NCBI RefSeq assembly: GCF_002931075.1 | Contig: NZ_PSTQ01000012.1 | Location: 53,487 to 117,486, forward strand | Direction of reading: 5' to 3' | Length of the DNA: 64,000 nt | Source: Pseudoclavibacter sp. AY1F1 | GTDB lineage: Bacteria; Actinomycetota; Actinomycetes; Actinomycetales; Microbacteriaceae | In this document: positions 35,975 to 44,924 of the stretch, piece by piece | Numbering within the stretch: position 1 is the first letter of the stretch | How the letters are laid out: every line of letters starts with the position of its first letter | Made by a program: the position numbers and the translations under genes | Notes under the pieces: generated by a model | What the model was told of the DNA's origin: nothing | What the model saw: the letters and a program-made list of their open reading frames with translations, nothing else | The model's database searches: none

Positions 35975-36183
35975 CCGCAGACTTCAGCACGGGTGATCGT
36001 GTGAGCTGGAACACCTCGCAGGGGCGCACGCAGGGCAAGATCATCGAGAAGAAGACCAAGGACTTCCAGTTCGACGGGCAGAAGTTCACCGCCTCCCCCG
36101 ACGAACCGGCGTACCTCATCGAGTCGGAGAAGACTGGGGCGAAGGCCGCGCACAAGGGAGCTGCGCTCCGCAAGCTCTCGTAG
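35971..36183 (+). CDS. DUF2945 (TUDOR-like) domain protein
   Basis: The 70-residue protein reads FSTGDRVSWNTSQGRTQGKI, then FTASPDEPAYLIESEKTG and ends HKGAALRKL, the pattern of DUF2945, a small SH3/Tudor-like barrel. The GTG overlaps the previous stop. Function is unknown; the fold suggests binding of a peptide or nucleic acid. Confidence 0.8.
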   Translation: MTADFSTGDRVSWNTSQGRTQGKIIEKKTKDFQFDGQKFTASPDEPAYLIESEKTGAKAAHKGAALRKLS

Positions 36184-36193
36184 GCTGGTCCGC

Positions 36194-37057
36194 ATGGCAG
36201 ACACCGTGCTCGAGACCGCCGACCGCCACTATGAGACCTCGCTTGCGGGCAACGACGTACGTCTTGTCGTCGCCGACATGGACGGCACGCTGCTGCTCGA
36301 CGACCACACGGTTCCTGACGCGTTCTGGGCTCTCCTGAAGCGGATGCGCGAGGCCGGCGTCGAGTTCGTCCCTGCCAGCGGGCGCCAGTACGCGACCCTC
36401 GCGAAGCTCTTCGAGCGCGACTCCGACGGCATGTCGTTCATCGCCGAAAACGGCACCTTCGTGGTGCGCGATGGCGAGGAGGTGAGCTCGATGACCCTCG
36501 ACGAGTCGTTCATCCGGCAGGCCATCGCGCTGCTGCGCGGCCTCATCGAGGCGGGCCACGACCTCGGGGTCGTGCTGTGCGGCAAGAAGTCGGCGTATAT
36601 CGAGCGTGGCGACGACGTGTTCATCGCCGAGGCCCGCAACTACTACGAGGCGCTCACGATCGTTGACGACGTGCTCGACACCGACGACGAGTACGTGAAG
36701 ATCGCCGTCTACGACTTCGCTGAGGTCGAGACCGGGGCCGCCGCTGAGGTTGATGAGCTGCGGGAGTCCCATCGGGTCGTCGTATCGGGTCACCACTGGA
36801 TGGACATCATGCCGCCGGAGGCTAACAAGGGTCTCGCCGTGCGTCAGCTGCAGGAGCGCCTCGGCGTCACTGCCGCGCAGACTGCGGTCTTCGGCGATTT
36901 CTTCAACGATGTCGAGATGTTCGCCGAGGCCGAGCGGTCCTACGCGATGGCGGGCGCGCATCCCGAGGTCAAGGAGATCTCGAAGTACCTCGCGCCCTCC
37001 AACCAGGAGCAGGGTGTCGTCACGGTCGTGACCGCGCTCCTCGACGCGCGGGGATAA
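36194..37057 (+). CDS. HAD-IIB (Cof-type) phosphatase
   Basis: The 287-residue cytosolic phosphatase has the nucleophile/acid pair D28/D30 in VADMDGTLL, motif II VPASGR, a C2B cap, and motifs III-IV with MPPEANKGLAVRQL and VFGDFFNDVEMF. Such enzymes act on sugar phosphates or flavin precursors. TAGGCT ends seven bases before the ATG, so the message may be leaderless. It is not a GmhB-type (HAD-IIIA) heptose phosphatase, although it ends the glycan locus. Confidence 0.88.
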   Translation: MADTVLETADRHYETSLAGNDVRLVVADMDGTLLLDDHTVPDAFWALLKRMREAGVEFVPASGRQYATLAKLFERDSDGMSFIAENGTFVVRDGEEVSSMTLDESFIRQAIALLRGLIEAGHDLGVVLCGKKSAYIERGDDVFIAEARNYYEALTIVDDVLDTDDEYVKIAVYDFAEVETGAAAEVDELRESHRVVVSGHHWMDIMPPEANKGLAVRQLQERLGVTAAQTAVFGDFFNDVEMFAEAERSYAMAGAHPEVKEISKYLAPSNQEQGVVTVVTALLDARG

Positions 37058-37103
37058 GTGCCGAAGCAACCTCCACCAGCGCCGCGCAACGCAGTTTCGA
37101 CTC

Positions 37104-37204
37104 TGATGGGTTTCATCAACCGGTGATGGGTTCCGCCAGAACAGCGTGATGGGTTCCGCCAACCGGTGATGGGAATTTTCCCATCACCGGTTGGCGAAAC
37201 CCAT
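37104..37204. repeat. TGATGGGTT direct repeats ending in a long inverted repeat
   Basis: Units beginning TGATGGGTT start at 37104, 37124 and 37147, and a fourth TGATGGG at 37167. The last part is a large palindrome: arms 37149-37175 and 37178-37204 are 27 bases each, with one mismatch and a two-base centre. On either strand it forms a strong hairpin. It could end both convergent transcripts (HAD and lldD). Confidence 0.7.
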
Positions 37205-37216
37205 AAATTTGACCGG

Positions 37217-37264
37217 CGGCCAGCACAGCGGCCAGCACAGCGGCCAGCTCAGCGGCCAGCACAG
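37217..37264. repeat. Four tandem 12-base repeats
   Basis: CGGCCAGCACAG is present four times head to tail, with one T for A change in unit three. It lies between two inverted repeats. No gene is supported here. Confidence 0.8.
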
Positions 37265-37272
37265 CCCAAGAG

Positions 37273-37320
37273 TTGTGGCACCGTGCTGTTCCCCGGAGCG
37301 GGAGCAGCACAGTGCCACAA
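37273..37320. repeat. Inverted repeat next to the 12-base array
   Basis: Arms 37273-37293 and 37300-37320 (TTGTGGCACCGTGCTG... against its inverted copy) match at 19 of 21 positions around a six-base loop. It is a second strong hairpin between convergent genes. Confidence 0.65.
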
Positions 37321-37431
37321 TTTCTTGCGTGAGCGTTGCGCAATCGGCGGGCGCATCCGCCGGTTCGCGCGAGGCCTCACCAGCCTCAGCCCTCTCGGGC
37401 GCGCAATGACAGCAGGATGGGCCTGCCGGAA

Positions 37432-38691
37432 CTACGCGCGGTCGGGGGCCGCTTCGATGAACGACGTCGGCACGTAGCGCTTCAGCTGCGTGACGTGCGA
37501 CGGGTTCAGTTCCTCAAGCGAGTGAGCACCGAGGAGCTTCATGGTGCGGATGATCTCGTCGGAGAGGATCGCGATGGTGCGGTCGACGCCTTCGCGCCCG
37601 CCTGCCATGAGGCCGTACAGGTAGGCGCGGCCGATCATCGTGAAGTTCGCGCCGAGCGCGACGGACGCGACGATGTCTGCACCGTTCATGATGCCGGTGT
37701 CGACGCCGATCTCGAGGTCCTTCCCGACCTCGCGTGCGACGGCGGGGAGCAGGTGGAAGGGGATCGGAGCCCGATCCAGCTGCCGCCCGCCGTGGTTGGA
37801 GAGGACGATGCCGTCGACGCCGAGGTCGGCAAACGTCTTCGAGTCCTCGAGGTTCTGCACGCCCTTGATGACGATCTTGCCCGGCCACATCTCGCGGATG
37901 ACCTTGAGGTCCTCGAAGTTGATCGTCGGGTCCATGGCCGAGTCGAGCAGCTCACCGACTGTCCCGCCCGTCGTCGCGAGCGACGCGAACTCGAGCTTTG
38001 GGGTCGTGAGGAAGTCGATCCACCACCAGGGGCGCGGGATGGCGTTGATGATCGTGCCGACCGTGAGCTGCGGCGGGATGGAGAAGCCGTTGCGCTTGTC
38101 GCGCAGGCGCGCGCCGGCGACTGGGGTGTCGACCGTGAAGTGGAGCGTGTCGAAGCCGGCTTTCGCGGCGCGCTCGACGAGCCCGTAGGAGATCGAGCGG
38201 TCCTTCATGACGTACAGCTGGAACCAGTTGCGGCCGTTCGGGTTGACCTTCGCGACCTCTTCGATGGTCGTGGTGCCGAGCGTCGACAGGGTGAAGGGGA
38301 TGCCCGCGGCCGCGGCAGCCCCGGCTCCGGCCGTCTCGCCCTCGGTCTGCATGAGGCGAGTGAACCCGGTCGGGGCGATCGCGAACGGCATCGCCATCGG
38401 CCCGCCGAGCACGGTGCTCGACGTGTCGACGTTCGCGACGTCACGCAGCACGGACGGGTTGAACTCGACGTCCCGGAACGCGGTGCGCGCGCGGCGCAGC
38501 GACAGCTCACCCTCGGCGGCGCCGTCGGTGTAGTCGAAGGCCGCCTTCGGCGTGCGTCGCTTCGCGATGCGCCGCAGGTCCTCGATCGTCAGCGCCGAGT
38601 TGAGTCGGCGGCGACGGCCGTTGAGGTCGGGCTTCTTGAACTGCATGAGCTCGAGCAGCTCGAGGGGCTTGGGGGCTTGACGTTTCACCAT
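37432..38691 (-). CDS. lldD: FMN-dependent L-lactate dehydrogenase
   Basis: The 419-residue enzyme of the alpha-hydroxyacid oxidase family oxidises L-lactate to pyruvate at the membrane or in the cytosol. [43 protein letters not shown] and the catalytic [12 protein letters not shown] segment are present, with [12 protein letters not shown] and GRAYLYGL at the FMN phosphate site. The ATG at 38691 follows AAAGGCAG. It is the last gene of the rhamnose operon and would use the L-lactate made by RhaEW. Confidence 0.92.
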   Translation of the reverse strand: MVKRQAPKPLELLELMQFKKPDLNGRRRRLNSALTIEDLRRIAKRRTPKAAFDYTDGAAEGELSLRRARTAFRDVEFNPSVLRDVANVDTSSTVLGGPMAMPFAIAPTGFTRLMQTEGETAGAGAAAAAGIPFTLSTLGTTTIEEVAKVNPNGRNWFQLYVMKDRSISYGLVERAAKAGFDTLHFTVDTPVAGARLRDKRNGFSIPPQLTVGTIINAIPRPWWWIDFLTTPKLEFASLATTGGTVGELLDSAMDPTINFEDLKVIREMWPGKIVIKGVQNLEDSKTFADLGVDGIVLSNHGGRQLDRAPIPFHLLPAVAREVGKDLEIGVDTGIMNGADIVASVALGANFTMIGRAYLYGLMAGGREGVDRTIAILSDEIIRTMKLLGAHSLEELNPSHVTQLKRYVPTSFIEAAPDRA

Positions 38692-38710
38692 GGGGCAGCT
38701 GCCTTTGCTT

Positions 38711-40192
38711 CTATCGGGTGATCTTCGGGTCGTAGCGGATGATCTGCGTCGATCTGGCGACGATGGAACGGATCTCGGAGAGACTGTCGGGGATCCAGCC
38801 GTGCGCGCGTGCCTGCACAAGCAGGTTACCCATGGCGGTCGCCTCGACGGGACCCGCGAGTACGGGCATCCCCGATCTGTCGGCCGTCGCCTGGCAGAGG
38901 AGCGCGTTCTGCGAGCCACCGCCGACGATGTGGATGACGTTCACGGGATGCTCGGCCAGGTTCGATGCCGTCGCGACGGCGTCGGCGAATGCTTGCGCGA
39001 GGCTCTCCACGATGGAGCGGACGATCCCGGCGGGACTGGTCGGCGCTTCGAGGCCACGCTCGGTGAGCCAGGAGGCGATGCGCCCCGGGATGTCCCCTGG
39101 TGCCATGAAGACCGGGTCGTTGACGTCGAAGATCGGCACGTCTCCGGAGACTTGTGCCGCGTCGGCGAGCAGCTGCTGGAGGGTGCTCGAGCGCTGCGCA
39201 TCCGTCGCTGCCGGCTCCCAGTGCCGCTGCGATTCGGACAGCAGCCACAGGCCCATGACGTTGTGCAGGAAGCGCACGCGGCCGTCGACGCCGCCCTCGT
39301 TCGTGAAGTTCGCCTCGCGGGCGGCGTCGGTGACGACCGCCTCGTCGAGCTCGAGGCCCACGAGGCCCCACGTGCCACACGAGATGTATGCGAAGTCGCG
39401 GCCCACGTTGGGGATCGCGACGATCGCGGATGCCGTGTCGTGCGAGCCGACCGCGACCACGTCGATGTCACGCCCGACAACCCGCGCCGCCTCGCCTTCG
39501 AGCGAGCCGAGCACGGCGCCGGGGTCGACGAGGTGCGGCAGGATGCGTGCGGGCACGCCGACCTGCTCGGCGAGCTCCACATCCCACGCGCGAGTGTCGG
39601 CGCGAAGCAGACCGGTCGTGGATGCGTTGGTGCGCTCGGCGACCTGCGCGCCCGTCAGCCAGTAGGCGAGCAGGTCGGGCAGGAGCAGCATCTGCTCGGC
39701 GAGGCCAAGCAGCTCGCCGTCGGTCGCCAGCTGGAAGACCGTGTTGAACGGCAGGTGCTGGAGGCCGTTGCGGCGGTACAGCTCCTCCGGCGAGACGATG
39801 GCGTGCACGGCCTCGACTCCCCGCGCGGTCCGCTCGTCGCGGTACGCGTAGGGCACGCCGAGGACGCGGCCCTCGCGCAGGAGCGCGTAGTCGACGGCCC
39901 ACGAGTCGATGCCGATGCTCGCGATCTGCCCTGGCGCATCCCGTTCTGCCGCCGCCAGCCCGTCGAGGACGTGCTGGTAGAGGCCAAGCAGGTTCCAGTG
40001 CAGCCCGTCGCGCGTGCGCACCGGGTTGTTCGGGAAACGCGCCTCGTGGCGCATCGTGAGCACGCCATCCGTGATCGTGCCCGTGATGACGCGACCGCTC
40101 GTGGCGCCCAGGTCGACGGCCGCGACTGTGCGAGGCGCATCCGCCCCGCCTCGGCCGCCGGCGACCGAACCCTGCGTTGCAGCGTCCGTCAT
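38711..40192 (-). CDS. rhaB: Rhamnulokinase
   Basis: The 493-residue FGGY-family kinase phosphorylates L-rhamnulose at C1. The N-terminal phosphate loop [35 protein letters not shown] and the ATP-site [15 protein letters not shown] are typical of RhaB. Its ATG overlaps the stop of rhaEW (ATGA). A long N-terminal extension of the frame lies inside rhaEW and was rejected. Confidence 0.92.
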   Translation of the reverse strand: MTDAATQGSVAGGRGGADAPRTVAAVDLGATSGRVITGTITDGVLTMRHEARFPNNPVRTRDGLHWNLLGLYQHVLDGLAAAERDAPGQIASIGIDSWAVDYALLREGRVLGVPYAYRDERTARGVEAVHAIVSPEELYRRNGLQHLPFNTVFQLATDGELLGLAEQMLLLPDLLAYWLTGAQVAERTNASTTGLLRADTRAWDVELAEQVGVPARILPHLVDPGAVLGSLEGEAARVVGRDIDVVAVGSHDTASAIVAIPNVGRDFAYISCGTWGLVGLELDEAVVTDAAREANFTNEGGVDGRVRFLHNVMGLWLLSESQRHWEPAATDAQRSSTLQQLLADAAQVSGDVPIFDVNDPVFMAPGDIPGRIASWLTERGLEAPTSPAGIVRSIVESLAQAFADAVATASNLAEHPVNVIHIVGGGSQNALLCQATADRSGMPVLAGPVEATAMGNLLVQARAHGWIPDSLSEIRSIVARSTQIIRYDPKITR

Positions 40193-42225
40193 CGCAGGAA
40201 GGCTGCTGCGACACCCGAGTCGACGGGGATGTGCAGGCCGGTCGTGCGCGTGAGCTCCGGGCCCGTGAGGACGTACACCGCGTCGGCGACGTTCTCTGGC
40301 ACGACCTCGCGCTTGAGGATGGTGCGGTTGGCGTAGTACTGGCCGAGGTCCTCTTCCTTCACACCGTAGGTCGCGGCGCGGTTGGCGCCCCAGCCTGCCG
40401 CGAAGATGCCGGAGCCGCGCACGACGCCGTCGGGGTTGATGCCGTTGACGCGGATTCCGTGCTCGCCGAGCTCGACCGCGAGGAGGCGGACCTGGTGGGC
40501 CTGGTCGGCCTTCGTCGCCGAGTAGGCGATGTTGTTCGGGCCGGCGAAGACGGAGTTCTTCGAGGAGATGTAGATGACGTCGCCGCCGAGCTTCTGCTCG
40601 ATGAGCGCCTTGGCGGCGGCCTTCGACACGAGGAAGGAGCCCTTCGCCATGACGTCGTGCTGCAGGTCCCAGTCCTTCTCGGTGGTCTCGAGCAGGGGCT
40701 TGGAGAGCGAGAGGCCGGCGTTGTTGACGACGAGGTCGATGCCGCCGAACGCGAGGAGCGTCGCGTCGATCGCGGCCTGCACGCCAGCAGCGTCCGCGAC
40801 GTTCGCAGCGACGCCGATCGCGACGTCGGTGCCTCCGAGTTCGGCCGCCGCGGCCTGCGCCTTTTCGAGATCGAGGTCGGCGACGACGACGCACGCACCC
40901 TCAGCCGCGAGGCGGGTCGCGATGGCCTTGCCGATACCGGAGGCTGCACCCGTGACGAACGCGATGCGCCCCTGGTGCGTCTTCGGCTTCGGCATCCGCT
41001 GCAACTTCGCCTCCTCGAGCGCCCAGTACTCGATGCGGAACTTCTCCTCGTCCGAGATCGGGGAGTAGCTCGAGAGCGCCTCGGCGCCGCGCATCACGTT
41101 GATCGCGTTCAAGTAGAACTCACCGGCGACGCGGGCGGTCTGCTTGTTCTTGCCATACGAGAACATGCCGACGCCTGGGACGAGCACGATGAGCGGGTCG
41201 GCGCCGCGGATGGCGGGCGACTCGGCCGTCGCGAACCTGTCGTAGTAGGCCTTGTAGTCGGCGCGGTAGGCCGCGTGCAGCTCCTCAAGGCGGGCGAGCT
41301 GCTCCTCGACGGATGCCGTGGTCGGCAGGTCGAGCACGAGCGGCTTGACCTTGGTGCGCAGGAAGTGGTCTGGGCAGCTCGTGCCGAGGGCGGCGAGCTC
41401 GGCGAGCTTCTCGCTCGCGAGGAAGTCGAGCACGCGCTCGTCGTCGGTGAAGTGCCCGATCATCGGGGCGTCGTGCGACGCGACGGCGCGGATCGACGGT
41501 GCGAGGGCCGCCGCACGTGCACGGCGCTCGTCGGCGGGGAGCGCCTCGAAGCCGCTCACGACGCCGCCGAACGGGTCGGCCTTGCCGTGTGCATCGATGT
41601 ATGCCGCTGCAGTGTCGATGATCCAGAGCGAGTTGCGCTCCGACTCTTCCGACGTGTCGCCCCAGGCAGTGATGCCGTGGCCGCCGAGGATGCAGCCGAT
41701 GGCCTGCGGGTTCTCGTCCTTGATGTTCGCGATGTCCAGGCCGAGCTGGAAGCCGGGGCGGCGCCATGGCACCCAGACGACCTTGTCGCCGAAGATCTTC
41801 GCCGTCAGCTCTTCCCCGTCGGCCGCCGTCGCGATCGCGATGCCGGAGTCGGGGTGCAGGTGGTCGACGTGCGCCGCATCCACCAGGCCGTGCATTGCCG
41901 TGTCGATGGATGGGGCGGCCCCGCCCTTGCCGTGGAGGCAGAAGTCGAAGGCCGCGACCATCTCGTCCTCGCGCTCGACGCCAGGGTAGACGTTCGTGAG
42001 CGCACGGAAACGGTCGAGGCGGAGCACAGCGAGGCCCTGCTCGGTGAGCGTTCCGAGGTCTCCGCCCGAACCCTTCACCCAGAGCAGCTCGACGGGCTCA
42101 CCCGTCACGGGGTCGGTCTCGGTGCCCTTCGCGGAGGTGTTGCCACCCGCGTAGTTCGTGTTCTTCGGGTCTTCGCCGAGGCGGTTGCTGCGCGAGATGA
42201 GGTCGGCTGCTGCTGGGTTCGTCAT
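40189..42225 (-). CDS. rhaEW: Bifunctional rhamnulose-1-phosphate aldolase / L-lactaldehyde dehydrogenase
   Basis: The 678-residue fusion has a class II aldolase domain (about 1-400: NTNYAGGNTSAKG, HVDHLHPDSGIAI, CILGGHGITAWG, with metal-binding histidines) and a C-terminal SDR (about 425-678: GRIAFVTGAASGIGKAIATR, NNAGLS, YSATKADQAHQ). The first cleaves L-rhamnulose 1-phosphate to DHAP and L-lactaldehyde; the second oxidises lactaldehyde to L-lactate. The ATG at 42225 follows AAGGA. It lies between rhaI and rhaB. Confidence 0.93.
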   Translation of the reverse strand: MTNPAAADLISRSNRLGEDPKNTNYAGGNTSAKGTETDPVTGEPVELLWVKGSGGDLGTLTEQGLAVLRLDRFRALTNVYPGVEREDEMVAAFDFCLHGKGGAAPSIDTAMHGLVDAAHVDHLHPDSGIAIATAADGEELTAKIFGDKVVWVPWRRPGFQLGLDIANIKDENPQAIGCILGGHGITAWGDTSEESERNSLWIIDTAAAYIDAHGKADPFGGVVSGFEALPADERRARAAALAPSIRAVASHDAPMIGHFTDDERVLDFLASEKLAELAALGTSCPDHFLRTKVKPLVLDLPTTASVEEQLARLEELHAAYRADYKAYYDRFATAESPAIRGADPLIVLVPGVGMFSYGKNKQTARVAGEFYLNAINVMRGAEALSSYSPISDEEKFRIEYWALEEAKLQRMPKPKTHQGRIAFVTGAASGIGKAIATRLAAEGACVVVADLDLEKAQAAAAELGGTDVAIGVAANVADAAGVQAAIDATLLAFGGIDLVVNNAGLSLSKPLLETTEKDWDLQHDVMAKGSFLVSKAAAKALIEQKLGGDVIYISSKNSVFAGPNNIAYSATKADQAHQVRLLAVELGEHGIRVNGINPDGVVRGSGIFAAGWGANRAATYGVKEEDLGQYYANRTILKREVVPENVADAVYVLTGPELTRTTGLHIPVDSGVAAAFLR

Positions 42226-42283
42226 GTCAGTTCCTTCGAGGCTCGTGAGGTCGTGAAGTCGTGAGGTCGTTGGCGGGTGACGC

Positions 42284-43450
42284 TTACGCGCCCCAGCTTG
42301 CCTGGACGCCGCCGACGCGTTCCTCGGCGACCTGCTGCTCGTATCCGGATGCACGGAACGCGGCGAGCGGGTTCGCGGGCAAACCGCGCGACTCGCGCCA
42401 CTCGGCGAGGGCGGGGCGAACGTCGGTCGAGAACGCGTCCATGTAGACCTCGTGGGCGACGAGCACGTCGCCGGACTTCTGGGCCGCCGTGAGGGCTTCC
42501 TTGTCGATGAGCAGCGCTCGCGCCGTCATCTCCTGCACGTTGAGGACGGAGCGCATCTGGCCCTGGATCTTCGACTCGACGTTGTGGCACTGGTCGAGCA
42601 TGAAAGCCACGTCTGGGTTGTTCAGGCCGCCGCCGCGGATGACCTCGGCGAGGATGCGGAACAGCTGGAACGGGTCGGCCGAGCCGACGATGAGGTCGTC
42701 GTCGGCGTAGAAGCGCGAGTTGAAGTCGAACGAGCCGAGGCGGCCGAGGCGCAGCAGCTGCATGACGATGAACTCGATGTTCGTGCCAGGCGCGTGGTGG
42801 CCCGTGTCGAGGCAGACCATGGCCTTGTCGCCGAGGGCTGCGACCTGCACGTAGCTCGTGCCCCAGTCCGGAACGTCCGTGTGGTAGAAAGCCGGCTCGA
42901 AGAACTTGTACTCGAGCACGAGGCGCTGGTCGTCGCCGATGCGGGCGTAGATCTCCTGCAGCGAGTCGTGCAGGCGATCCTGACGGCCGCGCAGGTCGGC
43001 CTGGCCCGGGTAGTTGGAGCCCTCGGCGAGCCAGATCTTCAGGTCGCGCGAGCCCGTCTCGTCCATGACGTCGATGCAGCGCAGGTGGTGGTCGATGGCC
43101 TTGCGACGCACTGCGGCGTCTTCGTGCGTGAGGGCGCCGAACTTGTAGTCGTCGTCCTGGAACGTGTTCGAGTTGATCGTGCCGAGCTCGACGCCGAGGT
43201 CTTCAGCGTGCTTGCGGAGGGCGGCGAAGTCGTCGACGACGTCCCACGGGATGTGCAGGGCCACGCTGGGGGCAAGCGCGGTGTACTTGTTGACCTGTGC
43301 CGCATCGGAGATCTTCTCGAACGGGTCGCGCGGCGTGCCTGCCGTCTGGAACACCTTGAATCGGGTGCCTGAGTTGCCGAACGCCCAGGACGGGAGCTCG
43401 ATGCCCTGTCCTTCGAGCGCTGCAAGCTGGTCTGCGGAGAGGATGCTCAC
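42284..43450 (-). CDS. rhaI: L-rhamnose isomerase (RhaI type)
   Basis: The 388-residue TIM-barrel enzyme converts L-rhamnose to L-rhamnulose. Metal and substrate segments include TINSNTFQDDDYKFG, KIWLAEGSNYPGQ, LEYKFFEPAFYHTDVPDW, CLDTGHHAPGTNIEFIV and FDFNSRFYADDDL. It is the Pseudomonas/Bacillus RhaI kind rather than E. coli RhaA. The GTG at 43450 is the expected start. It is the first gene of the rha operon behind an operator-bearing promoter. Confidence 0.93.
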   Translation of the reverse strand: MSILSADQLAALEGQGIELPSWAFGNSGTRFKVFQTAGTPRDPFEKISDAAQVNKYTALAPSVALHIPWDVVDDFAALRKHAEDLGVELGTINSNTFQDDDYKFGALTHEDAAVRRKAIDHHLRCIDVMDETGSRDLKIWLAEGSNYPGQADLRGRQDRLHDSLQEIYARIGDDQRLVLEYKFFEPAFYHTDVPDWGTSYVQVAALGDKAMVCLDTGHHAPGTNIEFIVMQLLRLGRLGSFDFNSRFYADDDLIVGSADPFQLFRILAEVIRGGGLNNPDVAFMLDQCHNVESKIQGQMRSVLNVQEMTARALLIDKEALTAAQKSGDVLVAHEVYMDAFSTDVRPALAEWRESRGLPANPLAAFRASGYEQQVAEERVGGVQASWGA

Positions 43451-43573
43451 GGTTCGTCGCCTTCGTTGGTCGGTTGCGGATGCGCTCCCGGGCCGAACGA
43501 CGTCGTCCACGGCTTCGGGAACTGGATTCACGGGCTTCGGCTGACAGCGGAGGCTGTGCACACCGAACTCGAT

Positions 43574-43622
43574 TGAATCGTTTCAGTGGCACCAGATTAC
43601 GAGTAGGGATGAATCGTGTCAA
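43574..43622 (-). promoter_or_regulatory. rhaI promoter with two LacI-type operators
   Basis: On the minus strand, TTGACA (43622-43617), 17 bases and TAATCT (43599-43594) form a near-consensus promoter. Operator O2, TGACACGATTCA (43621-43610), overlaps the -35. Operator O1, TGAAACGATTCA (43585-43574), sits just past the start point. Centres are 36 bases apart. The same -35/operator overlap occurs at 44830. Confidence 0.75.
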
Positions 43623-43749
43623 GCGCGCTCGGCGGTTCTTGCGCAACCGAGACAGCGCGTGCCGCGCCCGATCCGCGTCAGCACAGGCGAAACGCGCATC
43701 CAGTATCGTCGGAAAGCGCATTCCCAATCTCAGAAGACACGACAGGCTC

Positions 43750-44799
43750 ATGACACGCACCCACCCGATGGCCGACCTGCCACATCCGCGGCGCCTCTTC
43801 GAGCTCGGCCCACACAACGGCGCCCACCGGGTCGCCATCCGCGCCGGGATCTCCGTCGGCGTCCCACTCCTGATCCTGTGGGGCATCGGCCACGTCGAGC
43901 TCGCCCTCTACTCGACCTTCGGCGCCTTCGTCTCGTTCTACGCACGCAGCCACTCGCACCTGATCCGCGCCCGCCTGCAGACCGGCGTCGCCATCGGGAT
44001 GGTCGGGGCCGTCAGCATCGGGGCGGCCGTGAGCCTCTCCGAGCACCGCGAGTGGCTTGTCCTGCCCGCGACCGCCGTCTACGCGGCGGTCATCACCGGA
44101 GCTGCGCAGCGCTTCGCGTGGAAGCCGACGGGCGCACTCTTCCCCGTCTTCGCGCTCACAGCGACGGCATCGATCCCTGGCGGCATGACGGATGCGCTCC
44201 TCGCCGCGGCCACCGCCGCCGCGTCTGCCTCATTTGCACTGCTCGTCGGGGTCGCGGGCCTGGCCCGCCCGTCGACGCGCGCCTTCGAGCGACGGGCACG
44301 AGCATCCGCCAGCCCCATACAGCCCGACAGGCTCCGAGCGCGGGATGCGATTGTCGGCGGCATCCTCGTGGGCGTCGCCGGGCTCATCCCAACCACCTTC
44401 GGCTTGGACTACCCGTACTGGGCCATGGTCGCTGCCGCGGCCGCGCTCGCCACCTCGGGCCCGGACGAGCAGCTGGTGCGTGCCGGCCACCGCCTCACTG
44501 GAACCGTCGCCGGGGTGGCCGTGGCGTGGCTGATCATGGCCGTCGACCTGCCGCCGCTTGCCACGATCGCGGCCATCTGCGTCCTGCAGATGTGCGCCGA
44601 GCTGTTTGTCGTGCGCAACTACGGCCTGGCCCTCGTGTTCGTCACACCGCTCGCCTTGGTCATGCTCGACTTCGCGCACCCGCAGCCCGACCTCTCGCTG
44701 CTGTGGGCCCGGGTTCTCGAGACGGCGATCGGCGTCGCCGTCGTGATCGCGGCCGCGCTCCTGTGGCGCTCGACACGGCGGCCGCCGCGCTCGGAATAG
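43750..44799 (+). CDS. FUSC-family (fusaric acid resistance-like) membrane protein
   Basis: The 349-residue protein has two blocks of hydrophobic segments (about 25-170 and 190-340) around a basic cytosolic stretch (RPSTRAFERRARASASP). TFGLDYPYWAMVAAAAALA and VVRNYGLALVFVTPLALVM match the FUSC/aromatic acid exporter pattern. The ATG at 43750 is chosen by length; no strong ribosome site is seen. It is divergent from rhaI but has no clear tie to rhamnose. Confidence 0.75.
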   Translation: MTRTHPMADLPHPRRLFELGPHNGAHRVAIRAGISVGVPLLILWGIGHVELALYSTFGAFVSFYARSHSHLIRARLQTGVAIGMVGAVSIGAAVSLSEHREWLVLPATAVYAAVITGAAQRFAWKPTGALFPVFALTATASIPGGMTDALLAAATAAASASFALLVGVAGLARPSTRAFERRARASASPIQPDRLRARDAIVGGILVGVAGLIPTTFGLDYPYWAMVAAAAALATSGPDEQLVRAGHRLTGTVAGVAVAWLIMAVDLPPLATIAAICVLQMCAELFVVRNYGLALVFVTPLALVMLDFAHPQPDLSLLWARVLETAIGVAVVIAAALLWRSTRRPPRSE

Positions 44800-44829
44800 C
44801 CGACGTCGGAAACTCAGCGCACCCCGTGC

Positions 44830-44872
44830 TTGACACGTTTCAGGACCGGTGGCAGAGTGGAAAGCGCTTACC
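44830..44872 (+). promoter_or_regulatory. Promoter and operators of the MHS transporter gene
   Basis: TTGACA (44830-44835), 17 bases and CAGAGT (44853-44858) form the promoter. TGACACGTTTCA (44831-44842) overlaps the -35 and differs from rha operator O2 at one position. TGGAAAGCGCTTACC (44858-44872), with the AAGCGCTT core of LacI operators, covers the start point. Confidence 0.7.
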
Positions 44873-44894
44873 CGCTTCGAGCGGGACATCTAAC

Positions 44895-44924
44895 ATGGTC
44901 AAAGATGACGAGGATTTTCAATGA
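44895..44924 (+). CDS. Possible nine-residue leader peptide
   Basis: ATG 44895 opens a frame MVKDDEDFQ whose TGA overlaps the ATG of the transporter gene. The ribosome site is weak. Termination-reinitiation coupling is possible but unproven. Confidence 0.25.
   Translation: MVKDDEDFQ

Noticed and set aside
36194..37057. HAD protein as the GmhB heptose phosphatase
   Set aside because: It has a Cof-type C2 cap and the wrong HAD subclass.
37191..37409. Reading frames with repeated GQHS or RPAQ
   Set aside because: They arise from the 12-base tandem repeat and have no ribosome site.
40193..40894. N-terminal extension of rhaB
   Set aside because: It lies inside rhaEW and is arginine-rich shadow; the coupled ATG at 40192 is correct.
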